Shown one piece after another: positions 36,569-44,673 of a stretch of DNA of 64,000 nt. The DNA comes from Streptomyces sp. NBC_01717. Lineage in GTDB: Bacteria; Actinomycetota; Actinomycetes; Streptomycetales; Streptomycetaceae. Every line of letters begins with the position of its first letter. Positions within the stretch are counted from its first letter, which is position 1. The translations under genes were made by a program, and so were the position numbers. The notes beneath the pieces are model-generated. The model searched no databases, had not been told where the DNA came from, and saw only the letters and a list, made by a program, of their open reading frames with translations. Location: the NCBI RefSeq assembly GCF_036248255.1, contig NZ_CP109178.1:8871001-8935000 (forward strand), read 5' to 3'.

Positions 36569-37321
36569 GTGACCACCGCATCGATGACGGGGAAAGTCGC
36601 GCTGGTGACCGGGGCGACCAGCGGCATCGGGGCGGTCGCTGCGGAATCGCTCGCCGAGCGCGGTGCGCACGTAGTGGTGGCGGGCCGGGACAGAGTACGC
36701 GGGGAGGCCGTCGTCGAGACAATCCGGGAACGTGGTGGCACGGCCGACTTCTTGGCCGCCGATCTGCTCGACGCCGGCTCGGTCCGGCAGTTGGCACGAC
36801 AAGCCGTCGAACTGGGTGGTGGCCGGGTGGACATCCTGGTCAACGGCGCAGGCGTGTACCCCTTCGGGCCGACCGAGCAGACATCGGAGAGCGAGTTCGA
36901 CGCCGTCTACGCGCTGAACGTGAAGGCTCCCTTCTATCTGGTGGCGGAACTCGCGCCGGCGATGGCCGAGCGGGGCAGCGGGGCGATCGTCAACGTCAGC
37001 ACCATGGCGGCCGCGCGCGGCTTCTCGGGAACGGCGCTGTACGGCTCGAGCAAGGCCGCCGTGAACCTGCTGACCAAGGCCTGGGCTGCCGAATACGGCC
37101 CGCGCGGGGTCCGCGTCAACGCCGTGCAGCCCGGTCCGACCCGGACCGAGGGAACGGCGGGCATGGGGGAGGACCTCGACGCCCTCGCCGCGCAGGCGCC
37201 CGCCGGGCGGCCGGCTTCCCCAGGGGAGATCGCCGAGGCGATCGCGTACCTGGCCGGCGATGCCGCGAGCTTCGTGCACGGCGTTGTGCTGCCTGTCGAC
37301 GGCGGCCGCACGGCTGTGTGA
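36569..37321 (+). CDS. classical SDR oxidoreductase
   Basis: GTG 36569 lies nine bases after GAAAGGAAGGG; 250 residues. Cofactor motif TGATSGIG (14-21), NGAG in place of NNAG, catalytic Ser in NVSTMAAARG, YGSSK, and the C-terminal GVVLPVDGG typical of FabG-like reductases. It uses NAD(P)H; substrate unknown. It follows the RclA-like gene by 75 bp on the same strand, so the two may be co-transcribed. Confidence 0.9.
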   Translation: MTTASMTGKVALVTGATSGIGAVAAESLAERGAHVVVAGRDRVRGEAVVETIRERGGTADFLAADLLDAGSVRQLARQAVELGGGRVDILVNGAGVYPFGPTEQTSESEFDAVYALNVKAPFYLVAELAPAMAERGSGAIVNVSTMAAARGFSGTALYGSSKAAVNLLTKAWAAEYGPRGVRVNAVQPGPTRTEGTAGMGEDLDALAAQAPAGRPASPGEIAEAIAYLAGDAASFVHGVVLPVDGGRTAV

Positions 37322-37354
37322 ACAGGGCCTCCAAGCCCGGCACTCGACGGAAAG

Positions 37355-37630
37355 TTGTTGCCCGTACCCATGGGCGGTGGCGGTACGGATCTGCGCACAG
37401 GCTTCGCCAAGGCGCTCGGAGCGCGGCCCCGGCCGGATGTCATCGTGGTCCTGACCGACGGGCAGACGCCCTGGCCGGCCGCACCACCACCGTGCCGGAC
37501 CGTGTTGGGTCTGTTCCCCCGGCAGCGTGCAGCCCGGTCGTGGGACGAGGACGATTCCGATTACGTTCCGGACTCGCCGCCCGTGTGGGCACGAGTAGTT
37601 GACATCGGGTCCTCTCCTGCAGATCGGTGA
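37355..37630 (+). pseudogene. C-terminal remnant of a VWA-like (DUF2201-type) protein
   Basis: The frame reads GGGGTDLRTGFAKALGARPR, DVIVVLTDGQTPWP and CRTVLGLFPR, ending PDSPPVWARVVDIG. This matches the end of VWA-like metallopeptidase-associated proteins (the TDLR and DVIVVLTDG parts form the MIDAS-like fold). The other ~300 residues are absent and there is no usable start, so this is a scrap left by deletion. Confidence 0.65.
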
Positions 37631-37796
37631 GCCCGTCCTCGGCCGCCGCGTCCAGGGTGATCGCCGGCACGCACATCCATCTGGGACAGCACCATCTACC
37701 CGGGCCGGAACCTGATCACCGAGCTGTTGCGTCCTATCGGGCACGTCGTGCTCATGGCTTCAGGCCGAGGACGGGTCCGAGGCAGATGGGTGGTAC

Positions 37797-38846
37797 ATGG
37801 TGAAGCGGGATACCAGCACGATGGCGTCGGAATCCAGGGCTGCGGTGCCCCGGTGGCGGCCGATTCACGTCGGCCGGTGGCGGAGGCTGTGGCGGTGGGG
37901 CAAGGACGCCAAGGGCCGGTCATCCTGGGCGCGCGGGCGTGTTCTCGCCTCACTTGCCGTGCTGACCTCCGGCCTGATGGCCTTCCACGCGATCGTGCCC
38001 AACGCCGTGGGCCACCTGGGCAGTTTGCTGGAGGCATTCCTCCCCTGGCTCGGCCTGGCAGTCCCGGTGCTGCTCGTCCTGGCGCTGCTGCGCCGCTCGG
38101 CCACCGCGCTCGTGTTCCTGCTTCTCCCCGCAGCAGTCTGGGCGAACCTCTTCGGCGCGTTGCTCCTCCCCGGGGACCGCGGTGCACATGACATCACGGC
38201 GGTCCAGCACAACGTCAGTGACGAGAACACCGCTCCTGTCGGCACGGTGGAAGCGCTCATCAAGGCGGCGCCGGAGCTCATCGCTCTGGAAGAGCTGACG
38301 CCGCCCGCGTTGGCGCTCTACGAGAAGGCCCTGGCACCCGACTACCCGTACCACGCCGTCGAAGGCACCGTCGGCCTCTGGTCGAAGTACCCGCTGGCAG
38401 ACGTGCGTCAGTTGGACATCAAGCCCAAGGGGATCGAAGAGGGCTGGAACCGTGGGTTGCGGGCTGCCGCGCGTACGCCGTGGGGCGAGATCGCTGTCTA
38501 CGTCGTCCACCTGCCCTCGGTCCGTGTCCGGCTGACCGGCTTCGACTCGGGTTGGCGGGACGAGAGCGCCGGACTGCTGGGCACGGCCATCGCCGCCGAG
38601 AAGCTGGACAAGGTGATCCTGCTCGGTGACTTCAACAGCACGGTGGACGATCGCGGGCTGGCCCCCGTCACTTCGCAAATGAACCCGCCGGCGCGGGACT
38701 TCGCCTTCAGCTGGCCCGCGGTCTTCCCCGTTTCCCGGATCGACCACATCATGACCCGCTCGGCGACCGTGACCGGCGTTCGGACCCTGCCGGCCACCGG
38801 CAGCGACCACCTCCCGATCGCCGCCGGTATCAAACTTGCTTCCTGA
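37797..38846 (+). CDS. membrane-anchored endonuclease/exonuclease/phosphatase-family protein
   Basis: A 349-residue protein. An Arg-rich cytoplasmic N-terminus is followed by three TM helices (about 49-66, 79-98, 102-123). The extracytoplasmic EEP domain has TAVQHNVSDEN, IALEEL, VVHLPSV, ILLGDFNST and the catalytic TGSDHLPI. Members cleave phosphodiesters (nucleic acids, lipids or sphingolipids); here the active site faces outside. ATG 37797 has only a weak ribosome-binding site. Confidence 0.85.
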   Translation: MVKRDTSTMASESRAAVPRWRPIHVGRWRRLWRWGKDAKGRSSWARGRVLASLAVLTSGLMAFHAIVPNAVGHLGSLLEAFLPWLGLAVPVLLVLALLRRSATALVFLLLPAAVWANLFGALLLPGDRGAHDITAVQHNVSDENTAPVGTVEALIKAAPELIALEELTPPALALYEKALAPDYPYHAVEGTVGLWSKYPLADVRQLDIKPKGIEEGWNRGLRAAARTPWGEIAVYVVHLPSVRVRLTGFDSGWRDESAGLLGTAIAAEKLDKVILLGDFNSTVDDRGLAPVTSQMNPPARDFAFSWPAVFPVSRIDHIMTRSATVTGVRTLPATGSDHLPIAAGIKLAS

Positions 38847-38907
38847 TCACTGAGCGCGCTTGTGGCCGGTCCGGGACGTGAGCGCGGTGTCCTTGCTGTC
38901 GTGCGAG

Positions 38908-39033
38908 CCGGTGCGGCGGTTCACCTGGCGGGCCCGGCAGCTGCACCGGCCAGGGCTGCAGTACACGGTGTTCACCAGCCGGCACGACGGCTTCGAGTCG
39001 CTGGAGGAAGAGCGTCTGTTGTTCGCGCTCGAT
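38908..39033 (+). pseudogene. possible N-terminal remnant of a TnsA-like transposase endonuclease
   Basis: The plus-strand frame reads PVRRFTWRARQLHRPGLQY, then FTSRHDGFESLEEERLLFALD. The R-F-W-x-R-x-Q-R-H-x-P-G-L-Q-Y / GFESLEE pattern resembles the start of TnsA-like endonuclease subunits of actinobacterial heteromeric transposons. Only ~42 residues remain, cut off by the XRE gene on the other strand. Confidence 0.4.
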
Positions 39034-39052
39034 TGCCAGTTGATGAAACCGT

Positions 39053-39889
39053 CTATGAGTCGGGCCACCCACTGCTTCGGGCTACCCCTGCGGCGAGCCT
39101 GCGCAGGGTGCGTGCGGAAGGCGATCCGGGATCCGCCGTCATCAGGACGACTTCCTGGTCGTCCTCGGGGACGAGCAGTACGTCGCAGTCCAACCGCAGT
39201 TTGCCCGCCGACGGGTGGTCGAGGGTCTTGGTGCGGTGCCCGGGAGCGTGAACCGGGCGGGTTTCCCAGATCTTCCGGAACTCCTCGCTGCCGGAGCGCA
39301 GATCGGTCAGCAGAGCGGCGAGCTGCGCGTCGTGCGGGTATCGGGTTGCGGCCCGGCGCAGCCGCGCCACCACAATGTGCCCGAATTCCTCTGCGCTGGA
39401 GCTCTCGTACATGCGCCCCTGACCGAGGAAGCGGCGTTGGGCCAGGTTCGTCGGCCCGCGTCCGAGGTCATCGCCCAGCAGAGCCTGCGCGAGGGGGTTC
39501 CAGGCGACGACGCCATAGGCCGCGTCGGTGACGATCGCGCCGGTCTCCGGCAGTCGCTGCAGCATCCGGGCCACCTGCGGGCGCACCCGCTGCACGGCGT
39601 TGGTGCCGGGCGGCGCGGATGATCCGGCCAGGTGGAACAGGTGGCTGCGTCCGGCCGCGGTGAGCCGCAGGGCCTGGGCCAGCGCGTCCAGGATCCGGGG
39701 CGACGGTCGGGGCCCGCGGGCCTGCTCGAGTCGTGTGTAGTAGTCGACCGACATGTGGGCCAGCTCTGCCACCTCTTCGCGTCGCAGACCCGGTATACGG
39801 CGAGGAGTACTCGTCGGCAGGCCGATCTCGTGCGGGCGCAGCCCCGCACGGCGTTCCCGCAGAAAGCGGGCCAGCTCCTCGCGCGCCAT
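39053..39889 (-). CDS. XRE-family regulator with MmyB-like ligand domain
   Basis: ATG 39889 follows AAGGAGG; 278 residues. The N-terminal helix-turn-helix has the same hallmark as the protein at 2922-3812 (RRIPGLRREEVAELAHMSVDYY, then TRLEQARG). The C-terminal PAS-like MmyB domain contains GAIVTDAAYGVVAWNPLAQAL and ADPGSPSARTLRRLA. It is divergent from the SDR at 39961, with an inverted repeat between, and is probably an autorepressor that controls the SDR. Confidence 0.88.
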   Translation of the reverse strand: MAREELARFLRERRAGLRPHEIGLPTSTPRRIPGLRREEVAELAHMSVDYYTRLEQARGPRPSPRILDALAQALRLTAAGRSHLFHLAGSSAPPGTNAVQRVRPQVARMLQRLPETGAIVTDAAYGVVAWNPLAQALLGDDLGRGPTNLAQRRFLGQGRMYESSSAEEFGHIVVARLRRAATRYPHDAQLAALLTDLRSGSEEFRKIWETRPVHAPGHRTKTLDHPSAGKLRLDCDVLLVPEDDQEVVLMTADPGSPSARTLRRLAAGVARSSGWPDS

Positions 39890-39920
39890 GCTGCCTCCTT
39901 GAGCTGCCTGGTACAGGTTG

Positions 39921-39948
39921 TCCCTGGCAGAACGGTCACGGCCAGGGA
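39921..39948. promoter_or_regulatory. inverted-repeat operator between XRE regulator and SDR gene
   Basis: TCCCTGGC (39921-39928) and GCCAGGGA (39941-39948) are perfect inverted repeats 12 bp apart; CTGCC/GGCAG at 39904-39930 overlaps them. The CCCTG half-site and a neighbouring CCTGGTAC are shared with the operator region of the first pair (3847-3871, complement). Confidence 0.55.
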
Positions 39949-39960
39949 ACCGTAGGCGTC

Positions 39961-40677
39961 ATGAACGATCGCACAGCACTGGTCACCGGTGCCAACAAAG
40001 GTATTGGCAAGCACATCGCCGGCCAACTCGCCGCAGAGGGCTTCACTGTGTACGTGGGTTCCCGCGACGTCGGGCGCGGGCAGCGGGCCGTCGAGGAGAT
40101 CGGCGGCGACGCCCGCCTGCTGGTCCTCGATGTCACGGACACCTACAGCATCACCAAGGCCGCGGCGCAGGTGGACCGCCTGGACGTCCTGGTCAACAAC
40201 GCGGGCATCTCGGTCTCGCTCACCCCGCCGACCGAAGCCGATGTCGAGGAGTTCCGCCGCACGTACGAGACCAACGTGTTCGCGGTCGTCGAGGTCACGA
40301 ATGCCTTCCTGCCTGCCCTGCGCCGATCAGCCCGCCCCCGCATCGTCAACATCTCAAGTGGCACCGGATCGGTGACCTGGAGCACGAACCCCAACCTTCA
40401 GTTCACCCCCGGAAACGGTGGCGCCGCCGCCTATCGATCGTCGAAGGCCGCTCTCAACGCCTTGACCGTCTTCTACGCCCAAACGCTGGCCGAGGAGGGC
40501 TTCAAGGTCAACGCGCTCGCCCCTGGCCTGCGAGCCACCGAGCTCAACCCCCTGGCGGCCGCTGCCGACGGGGACCCGGCCGACGCCGCCCGGGGAGCCG
40601 TCCGACTGACCCTCCTGCCGGACGAGGGCCCCACCGGTGGGTTCTTCTCCTGGGACGGAACACCCGTGCCGTGGTGA
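39961..40677 (+). CDS. SDR oxidoreductase (carbonyl-reductase-like)
   Basis: A 238-residue SDR: TGANKGIG (9-16), VNNAGISVS, the Ser in NISSGTGSV, YRSSK and the closing GPTGGFFSWDGTPVPW, typical of NADPH-dependent carbonyl reductase-like proteins that are regularly encoded next to XRE-MmyB regulators in Streptomyces. Divergent from that regulator by 71 bp. Confidence 0.9.
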   Translation: MNDRTALVTGANKGIGKHIAGQLAAEGFTVYVGSRDVGRGQRAVEEIGGDARLLVLDVTDTYSITKAAAQVDRLDVLVNNAGISVSLTPPTEADVEEFRRTYETNVFAVVEVTNAFLPALRRSARPRIVNISSGTGSVTWSTNPNLQFTPGNGGAAAYRSSKAALNALTVFYAQTLAEEGFKVNALAPGLRATELNPLAAAADGDPADAARGAVRLTLLPDEGPTGGFFSWDGTPVPW

Positions 40678-40859
40678 GCGCGCAGACGTCCGGGAGAGCT
40701 CAGCCGCCACCGGGTGCGTAGCCGACGCGTCGGACGCGGTCTTGCTGTGCTGCCACTCGATCTCCGCCACATGGCCGCTCACTGGTCACTGACCCACGCT
40801 CCCAGTGCCTCGGATCATGCGGTCTCACTCGACGATTCCTCCCAGGGCGCTGGGCCGAC

Positions 40860-41600
40860 TCAACGGTGCACTGAATCGCCACCGTCGCCGAGGCGAACGC
40901 TCAGCTGGGAACCCAGCTCCTGGAAGCCCAGGGCATGCGCCACACGCCTGGACGAATGCGGCCGTGCTCTCCATTGCGGTAGCAGCCCGGCGTCCAGTAC
41001 ATGAGTCACCGCCGCAGACGCCACGACCCGCGCCAGTCCCCGGCCTCGACAGCCCGGCGCAACCAGCACGCTCAGGTGAGCGACCGACCGCGGCCAAGCT
41101 CGATAGCCGGCCGCGGCAGCAACATCGTCACCGTCGCGGAGAACGAACGCAGGGGAGGTGATGTCCTCCAGGCCGCTCTCGCCTGCGTCTTCTTCACCAG
41201 CACGAGTCAGGAGCGAGGCCAACTCACCGGCGCCGCACAGCACCTCCTCGACAGCGGCGCCTCCATGCGCAGGAAGGAAGTCCAACCGGTCGAGATAGAA
41301 GAGGGAGGCCGGCCCAAGTACGTCGAGGACGGGCAACACCGCACGCAAGCGATCCTCGTCTACGAGCTCCTCATGGGACAGCTTCCTTGAAGCCTCCGCC
41401 ATCAGCTGGGCGGCGTGCACACTCGGCGCGGTGACGATGCCGGCACCTCCGAGGATCACGACCCCCGTCCACAGCGGCGGACACAGCCCCGAGCCGGGGG
41501 AGACCACAACGTTCGCCCCGCCCGAGAGGAACTCCACCGGCATCACCGCCAGCTCAGTCCATAGCTCGCGAGCCCGGCCGAGCAGCAGATCGTCAGTCAT
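40860..41600 (-). CDS. GNAT-family N-acetyltransferase
   Basis: A 246-residue protein starting at ATG 41600. The C-terminal third carries the acetyl-CoA-binding segment LSVLVAPGCRGRGLARVVASA and the final HSSRRVAHALGFQELG, as in FR47/GNAT enzymes. The N-terminal ~150 residues have no recognised domain but resemble those of two-part GNAT proteins. Substrate unknown. Confidence 0.82.
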   Translation of the reverse strand: MTDDLLLGRARELWTELAVMPVEFLSGGANVVVSPGSGLCPPLWTGVVILGGAGIVTAPSVHAAQLMAEASRKLSHEELVDEDRLRAVLPVLDVLGPASLFYLDRLDFLPAHGGAAVEEVLCGAGELASLLTRAGEEDAGESGLEDITSPAFVLRDGDDVAAAAGYRAWPRSVAHLSVLVAPGCRGRGLARVVASAAVTHVLDAGLLPQWRARPHSSRRVAHALGFQELGSQLSVRLGDGGDSVHR

Positions 41601-41965
41601 GGCCGTATCGTGCCGGGCGCCGCGCCCCTGGACAACTGATCGTGGCATCGTCGCAGGAAACCCGGCCCGGCGGGGCGCTGGTGCACATCTCGGACTTGAA
41701 GACGGAGTCCCGAGCCGTCGACGGTCTCCCCGTCGGGCAGGTTCTCGGAACGCCGGCCCAGCACCGAGGTCTTCGTCCGGTGGAAAGGCACCGCCGAACC
41801 AGGACCTGCGCCGACCGGGTGACTCCTTCCGCGAAGGCCAACTCATTTGAAAATGACACCGGACAGCGTCGGCCGACGACGAACTCGCCCGACTCCCACC
41901 GGCGATGGGGGAGAGAGCAGGTGACCCGGACCGGCCGGGCTACCTGCAGAACCCAAGTTTCAGCC
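41601..41965. other. 365-bp region without a supported gene
   Basis: Short frames on both strands are not convincing. No clear terminator or promoter recognised. Confidence 0.4.
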
Positions 41966-44590
41966 TCAGCTCTCGCGCACCAGCGTGAACCGGTGAGTTC
42001 CCTGATCGAGGCCGGAGACGGTCACGTATCCGGCTTCAGGACGCACCCCGGATGTGGTCGTCCTGCCGTTCTTCCAAAGCGTCCGGCCGCCCGAGTGCAC
42101 GGTGACACGGTGGCCGTCCGTGGGCAGCGCCACGGAACCGAGTGTGCCTCGCGGTGCCCGTACGGTCAGAGTGAACGTCGCGTCCTTGCGGGTCCACTCC
42201 ACGCCCAACGGGCCCTGCGGGGTGGGTAGTTCACCCTGTGCCCAGTTCACCGATCCGGGGTGCGGACGTACGTCCCAGGTCGCGTACCCGGGCGATGTCG
42301 GCTTCGCGCCGAGCAGTTGGTGGGTGAGCGCCGGCAGGACCCCGGTTGACCAGCCGTGCGCCATGCTCGTGTAGGCGTCCTCGTACAGTGAGCCGTCCGG
42401 GCCGATCCCCTCCCACTGGGTGATGCCGGGGTCGTGGCTGTCCATCCACCCGTAGGTGCGTTTGATCTGGTCGATGGCCGAGTCGGCCAGGCCGGTCTCG
42501 AAGCGCGCCACGAGCTCCGGGTAGGTAGTGAAGGCGTACACGCGCTGGGAGGCACCTCCGAAGAGCGTGTCGTTGTCCATGAAGGCGTTGCCGTAACGGC
42601 GCTTTGTCGTCTTGTCGAGGTGGGCCAGTGCCGCGGCCGCCCGTTCGGAGTCGGCGACGCCGGACGTGATGGCGATGGCGTTGCCGTCCTGGGCGTGCCG
42701 GACCGCGCCGGTCGCGGAGTCCAGATAGGCCCCCGCGGACTCGTCCCACAGGTGGGTGTTGATCGCCTGAGCTACCTTCTTGGCCCGCTCCTGCCATCGT
42801 TGCGCGTCCCCGGCATGGCCCAGATGGACGGCGATGCGAGCCGCGTCACCCAAGGCCTGCACATAGTTGGCGTTGTAGTAGGTGACCCGGCCGGTGCGGC
42901 CGAGGAACGCGTAGTCGCCGTAGCCGGCCGTTCCGTTGAGACCCTTGCTCAGCAGCCCCGCATCGTCCGTCACGCTCGGGTACCAGGTGTCGAGCACCTT
43001 GACCAGCTGCGGGTAGTAGCGCGCGGCATAGTCCCGGTCCCCGGTGTAGAGCAGGTAATCCCAGCTGCACGTCACCCACCACAACGGGTAGTCGAACAGT
43101 GGGAGGGTGTAGTTGTTGATCGAGGCCGGCGGGATCCATCCGTCGTCCCGCTGGTGTTCGGCCAGGTCGGCCAGCACGTTGCGTGCAGCCACGGCCACTT
43201 CGTCGTGGGTGAGGTAGAGGGTGCGACCGGACACCGCGAGGTCGCCGACGTAGGGATCGCGGTCCCGTTTGGGGCCGTCGTGCAGGACCAGCTTGCCGTC
43301 CAGCGAGGCGCTGAAGGCGTTGCGGGGATCGACGTCGTCCTTGCGGAAGGTGTCGACGACCAGCTCGTTCGTGTAGGACGCGCCGTACCAGTAGCGGTTC
43401 AACTCCTCGTCGGAGCAGAGGAACCAGCCCCGGTAGGAGTCCGGTGTGCCGACGTATGCCGTGAAGTCGAGCGACACCGCGTCGACGGCCACAGTGCCCC
43501 AGGGCTGGGCGGCGGGTGCGTCGGACGGCAGTGCGTCCAGCGTGATCTTGAGGTAGCGGAAGCCGTGCAGTCCGTCGGCGTACACCTTGTCGCCGTCCGA
43601 GCCGTAGCCCTTCCTGTCCGTCCATGAGGCGCCGCCCGCCGGTACGGCGTACTGATCGGTGCCCTGTCCCGCGCCTCCCGCCTGGTCGGCGCGGGTGAAG
43701 TCGGAGCGGTCGGTGAGGTACTGCAGCGTCTCGGAGAAGGCGAGGCGCACCCCGGGGTGGTTGTCCGAGGCCCAGGCGAAGTCCACCTTCGGGTATCCGA
43801 CGACGACCTTGCCGAAGTCGAGCGTCACACTGGGGGCCACCACCGGGTCCATGGCCTCCGGCCAGACCTCGTTGATACGGGTGAACACGCCCCGGCCGAG
43901 ATCCTGGGCGGCGGTCACCGTGACCCGGACCCCGGTCGTGGAGACCGGAGTGTCGAAGCGGACGGCGCGCTGCACGGCACTGTTGCCGGTGACCGTGGCG
44001 ACCGTCCTCCACGCCGAGTCCGCCCATACGGCGACCGTGAAAGCGGTCGGGACCCCGTCCGTGCTGGACACCACTGTCAGGCCCGACAGTTCCTGCTCCT
44101 CGGGCGTGGTGAGGGTCAGGCTGTCGGGGAAGTCGTGCTCCGTGTCGTCGTTCCAGAACGTGCTGAGGTCGCCATCGACGGCATTGCCGGCCTCGTACGT
44201 GCGCGGCCGGCCGTCGTTACCGTTGTTGCCCGCGTGCGTGGAGGACGCCTCGACGGTGGTTCCCTCCGGCCAGCGGGGTGCCGTGGGCGGCTGGACGCGG
44301 CGCAGGACAGTGACCTGGCCGCCGGGCGTCAGGAGGGCTTCGGGCCGCGTCACGTCACCGTCCGACCGGACGATCCGCACCGGCCGCACCGTCCGCCCGG
44401 ACGGTCCCTGTACGTAACGGTGCCAGGACCCGGCCGCGGGCGGGCGCCCGGACACGGTGCGCTCAGCGGCCGCTGCCGGGCCGGCTGCCGCCAGTGGCAG
44501 CCCGGCGGCGACCAGCACCGCACCGCTGAACCCCACTTCGAGCACCGTGCGCCGATTCGGCCCCGATGCTGTCTTCACTTCATCCGTCAT
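41966..44590 (-). CDS. secreted alpha-L-rhamnosidase-like glycosidase (GH78 type) with discoidin-like domain
   Basis: ATG 44590 lies ten bases after AGGGAGG; 874 residues. An Arg-Arg-containing signal (NRRTVLEVGFSGAVLVAAGL) is followed by an F5/8-type-C-like module (about 110-250; YEAGNAVDGDLSTFWNDD). The rhamnosidase beta-domain and the (alpha/alpha)6 barrel come next, with FRKDDVDPRNAFSASLDGKL, GPKRDRDPYVGDLAVSGRTL and WWVTCSWDYLLYTGDRDY, and a C-terminal beta-sandwich. The acidic active-site residues expected in the barrel are present around KRDRDPYVGD. It lies 83 bp downstream of a second GH78 enzyme on the same strand, so they form an operon for rhamnose-containing glycans. Confidence 0.85.
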   Translation of the reverse strand: MTDEVKTASGPNRRTVLEVGFSGAVLVAAGLPLAAAGPAAAAERTVSGRPPAAGSWHRYVQGPSGRTVRPVRIVRSDGDVTRPEALLTPGGQVTVLRRVQPPTAPRWPEGTTVEASSTHAGNNGNDGRPRTYEAGNAVDGDLSTFWNDDTEHDFPDSLTLTTPEEQELSGLTVVSSTDGVPTAFTVAVWADSAWRTVATVTGNSAVQRAVRFDTPVSTTGVRVTVTAAQDLGRGVFTRINEVWPEAMDPVVAPSVTLDFGKVVVGYPKVDFAWASDNHPGVRLAFSETLQYLTDRSDFTRADQAGGAGQGTDQYAVPAGGASWTDRKGYGSDGDKVYADGLHGFRYLKITLDALPSDAPAAQPWGTVAVDAVSLDFTAYVGTPDSYRGWFLCSDEELNRYWYGASYTNELVVDTFRKDDVDPRNAFSASLDGKLVLHDGPKRDRDPYVGDLAVSGRTLYLTHDEVAVAARNVLADLAEHQRDDGWIPPASINNYTLPLFDYPLWWVTCSWDYLLYTGDRDYAARYYPQLVKVLDTWYPSVTDDAGLLSKGLNGTAGYGDYAFLGRTGRVTYYNANYVQALGDAARIAVHLGHAGDAQRWQERAKKVAQAINTHLWDESAGAYLDSATGAVRHAQDGNAIAITSGVADSERAAAALAHLDKTTKRRYGNAFMDNDTLFGGASQRVYAFTTYPELVARFETGLADSAIDQIKRTYGWMDSHDPGITQWEGIGPDGSLYEDAYTSMAHGWSTGVLPALTHQLLGAKPTSPGYATWDVRPHPGSVNWAQGELPTPQGPLGVEWTRKDATFTLTVRAPRGTLGSVALPTDGHRVTVHSGGRTLWKNGRTTTSGVRPEAGYVTVSGLDQGTHRFTLVRES

Positions 44591-44673
44591 ATTGGCGTGC
44601 CTCCCTCTGCGCGCGCCGCCCACGCGCGGGTGAATCGATGTGGATCAGGCGTCAACCAGAGCGTCGTTACAGG

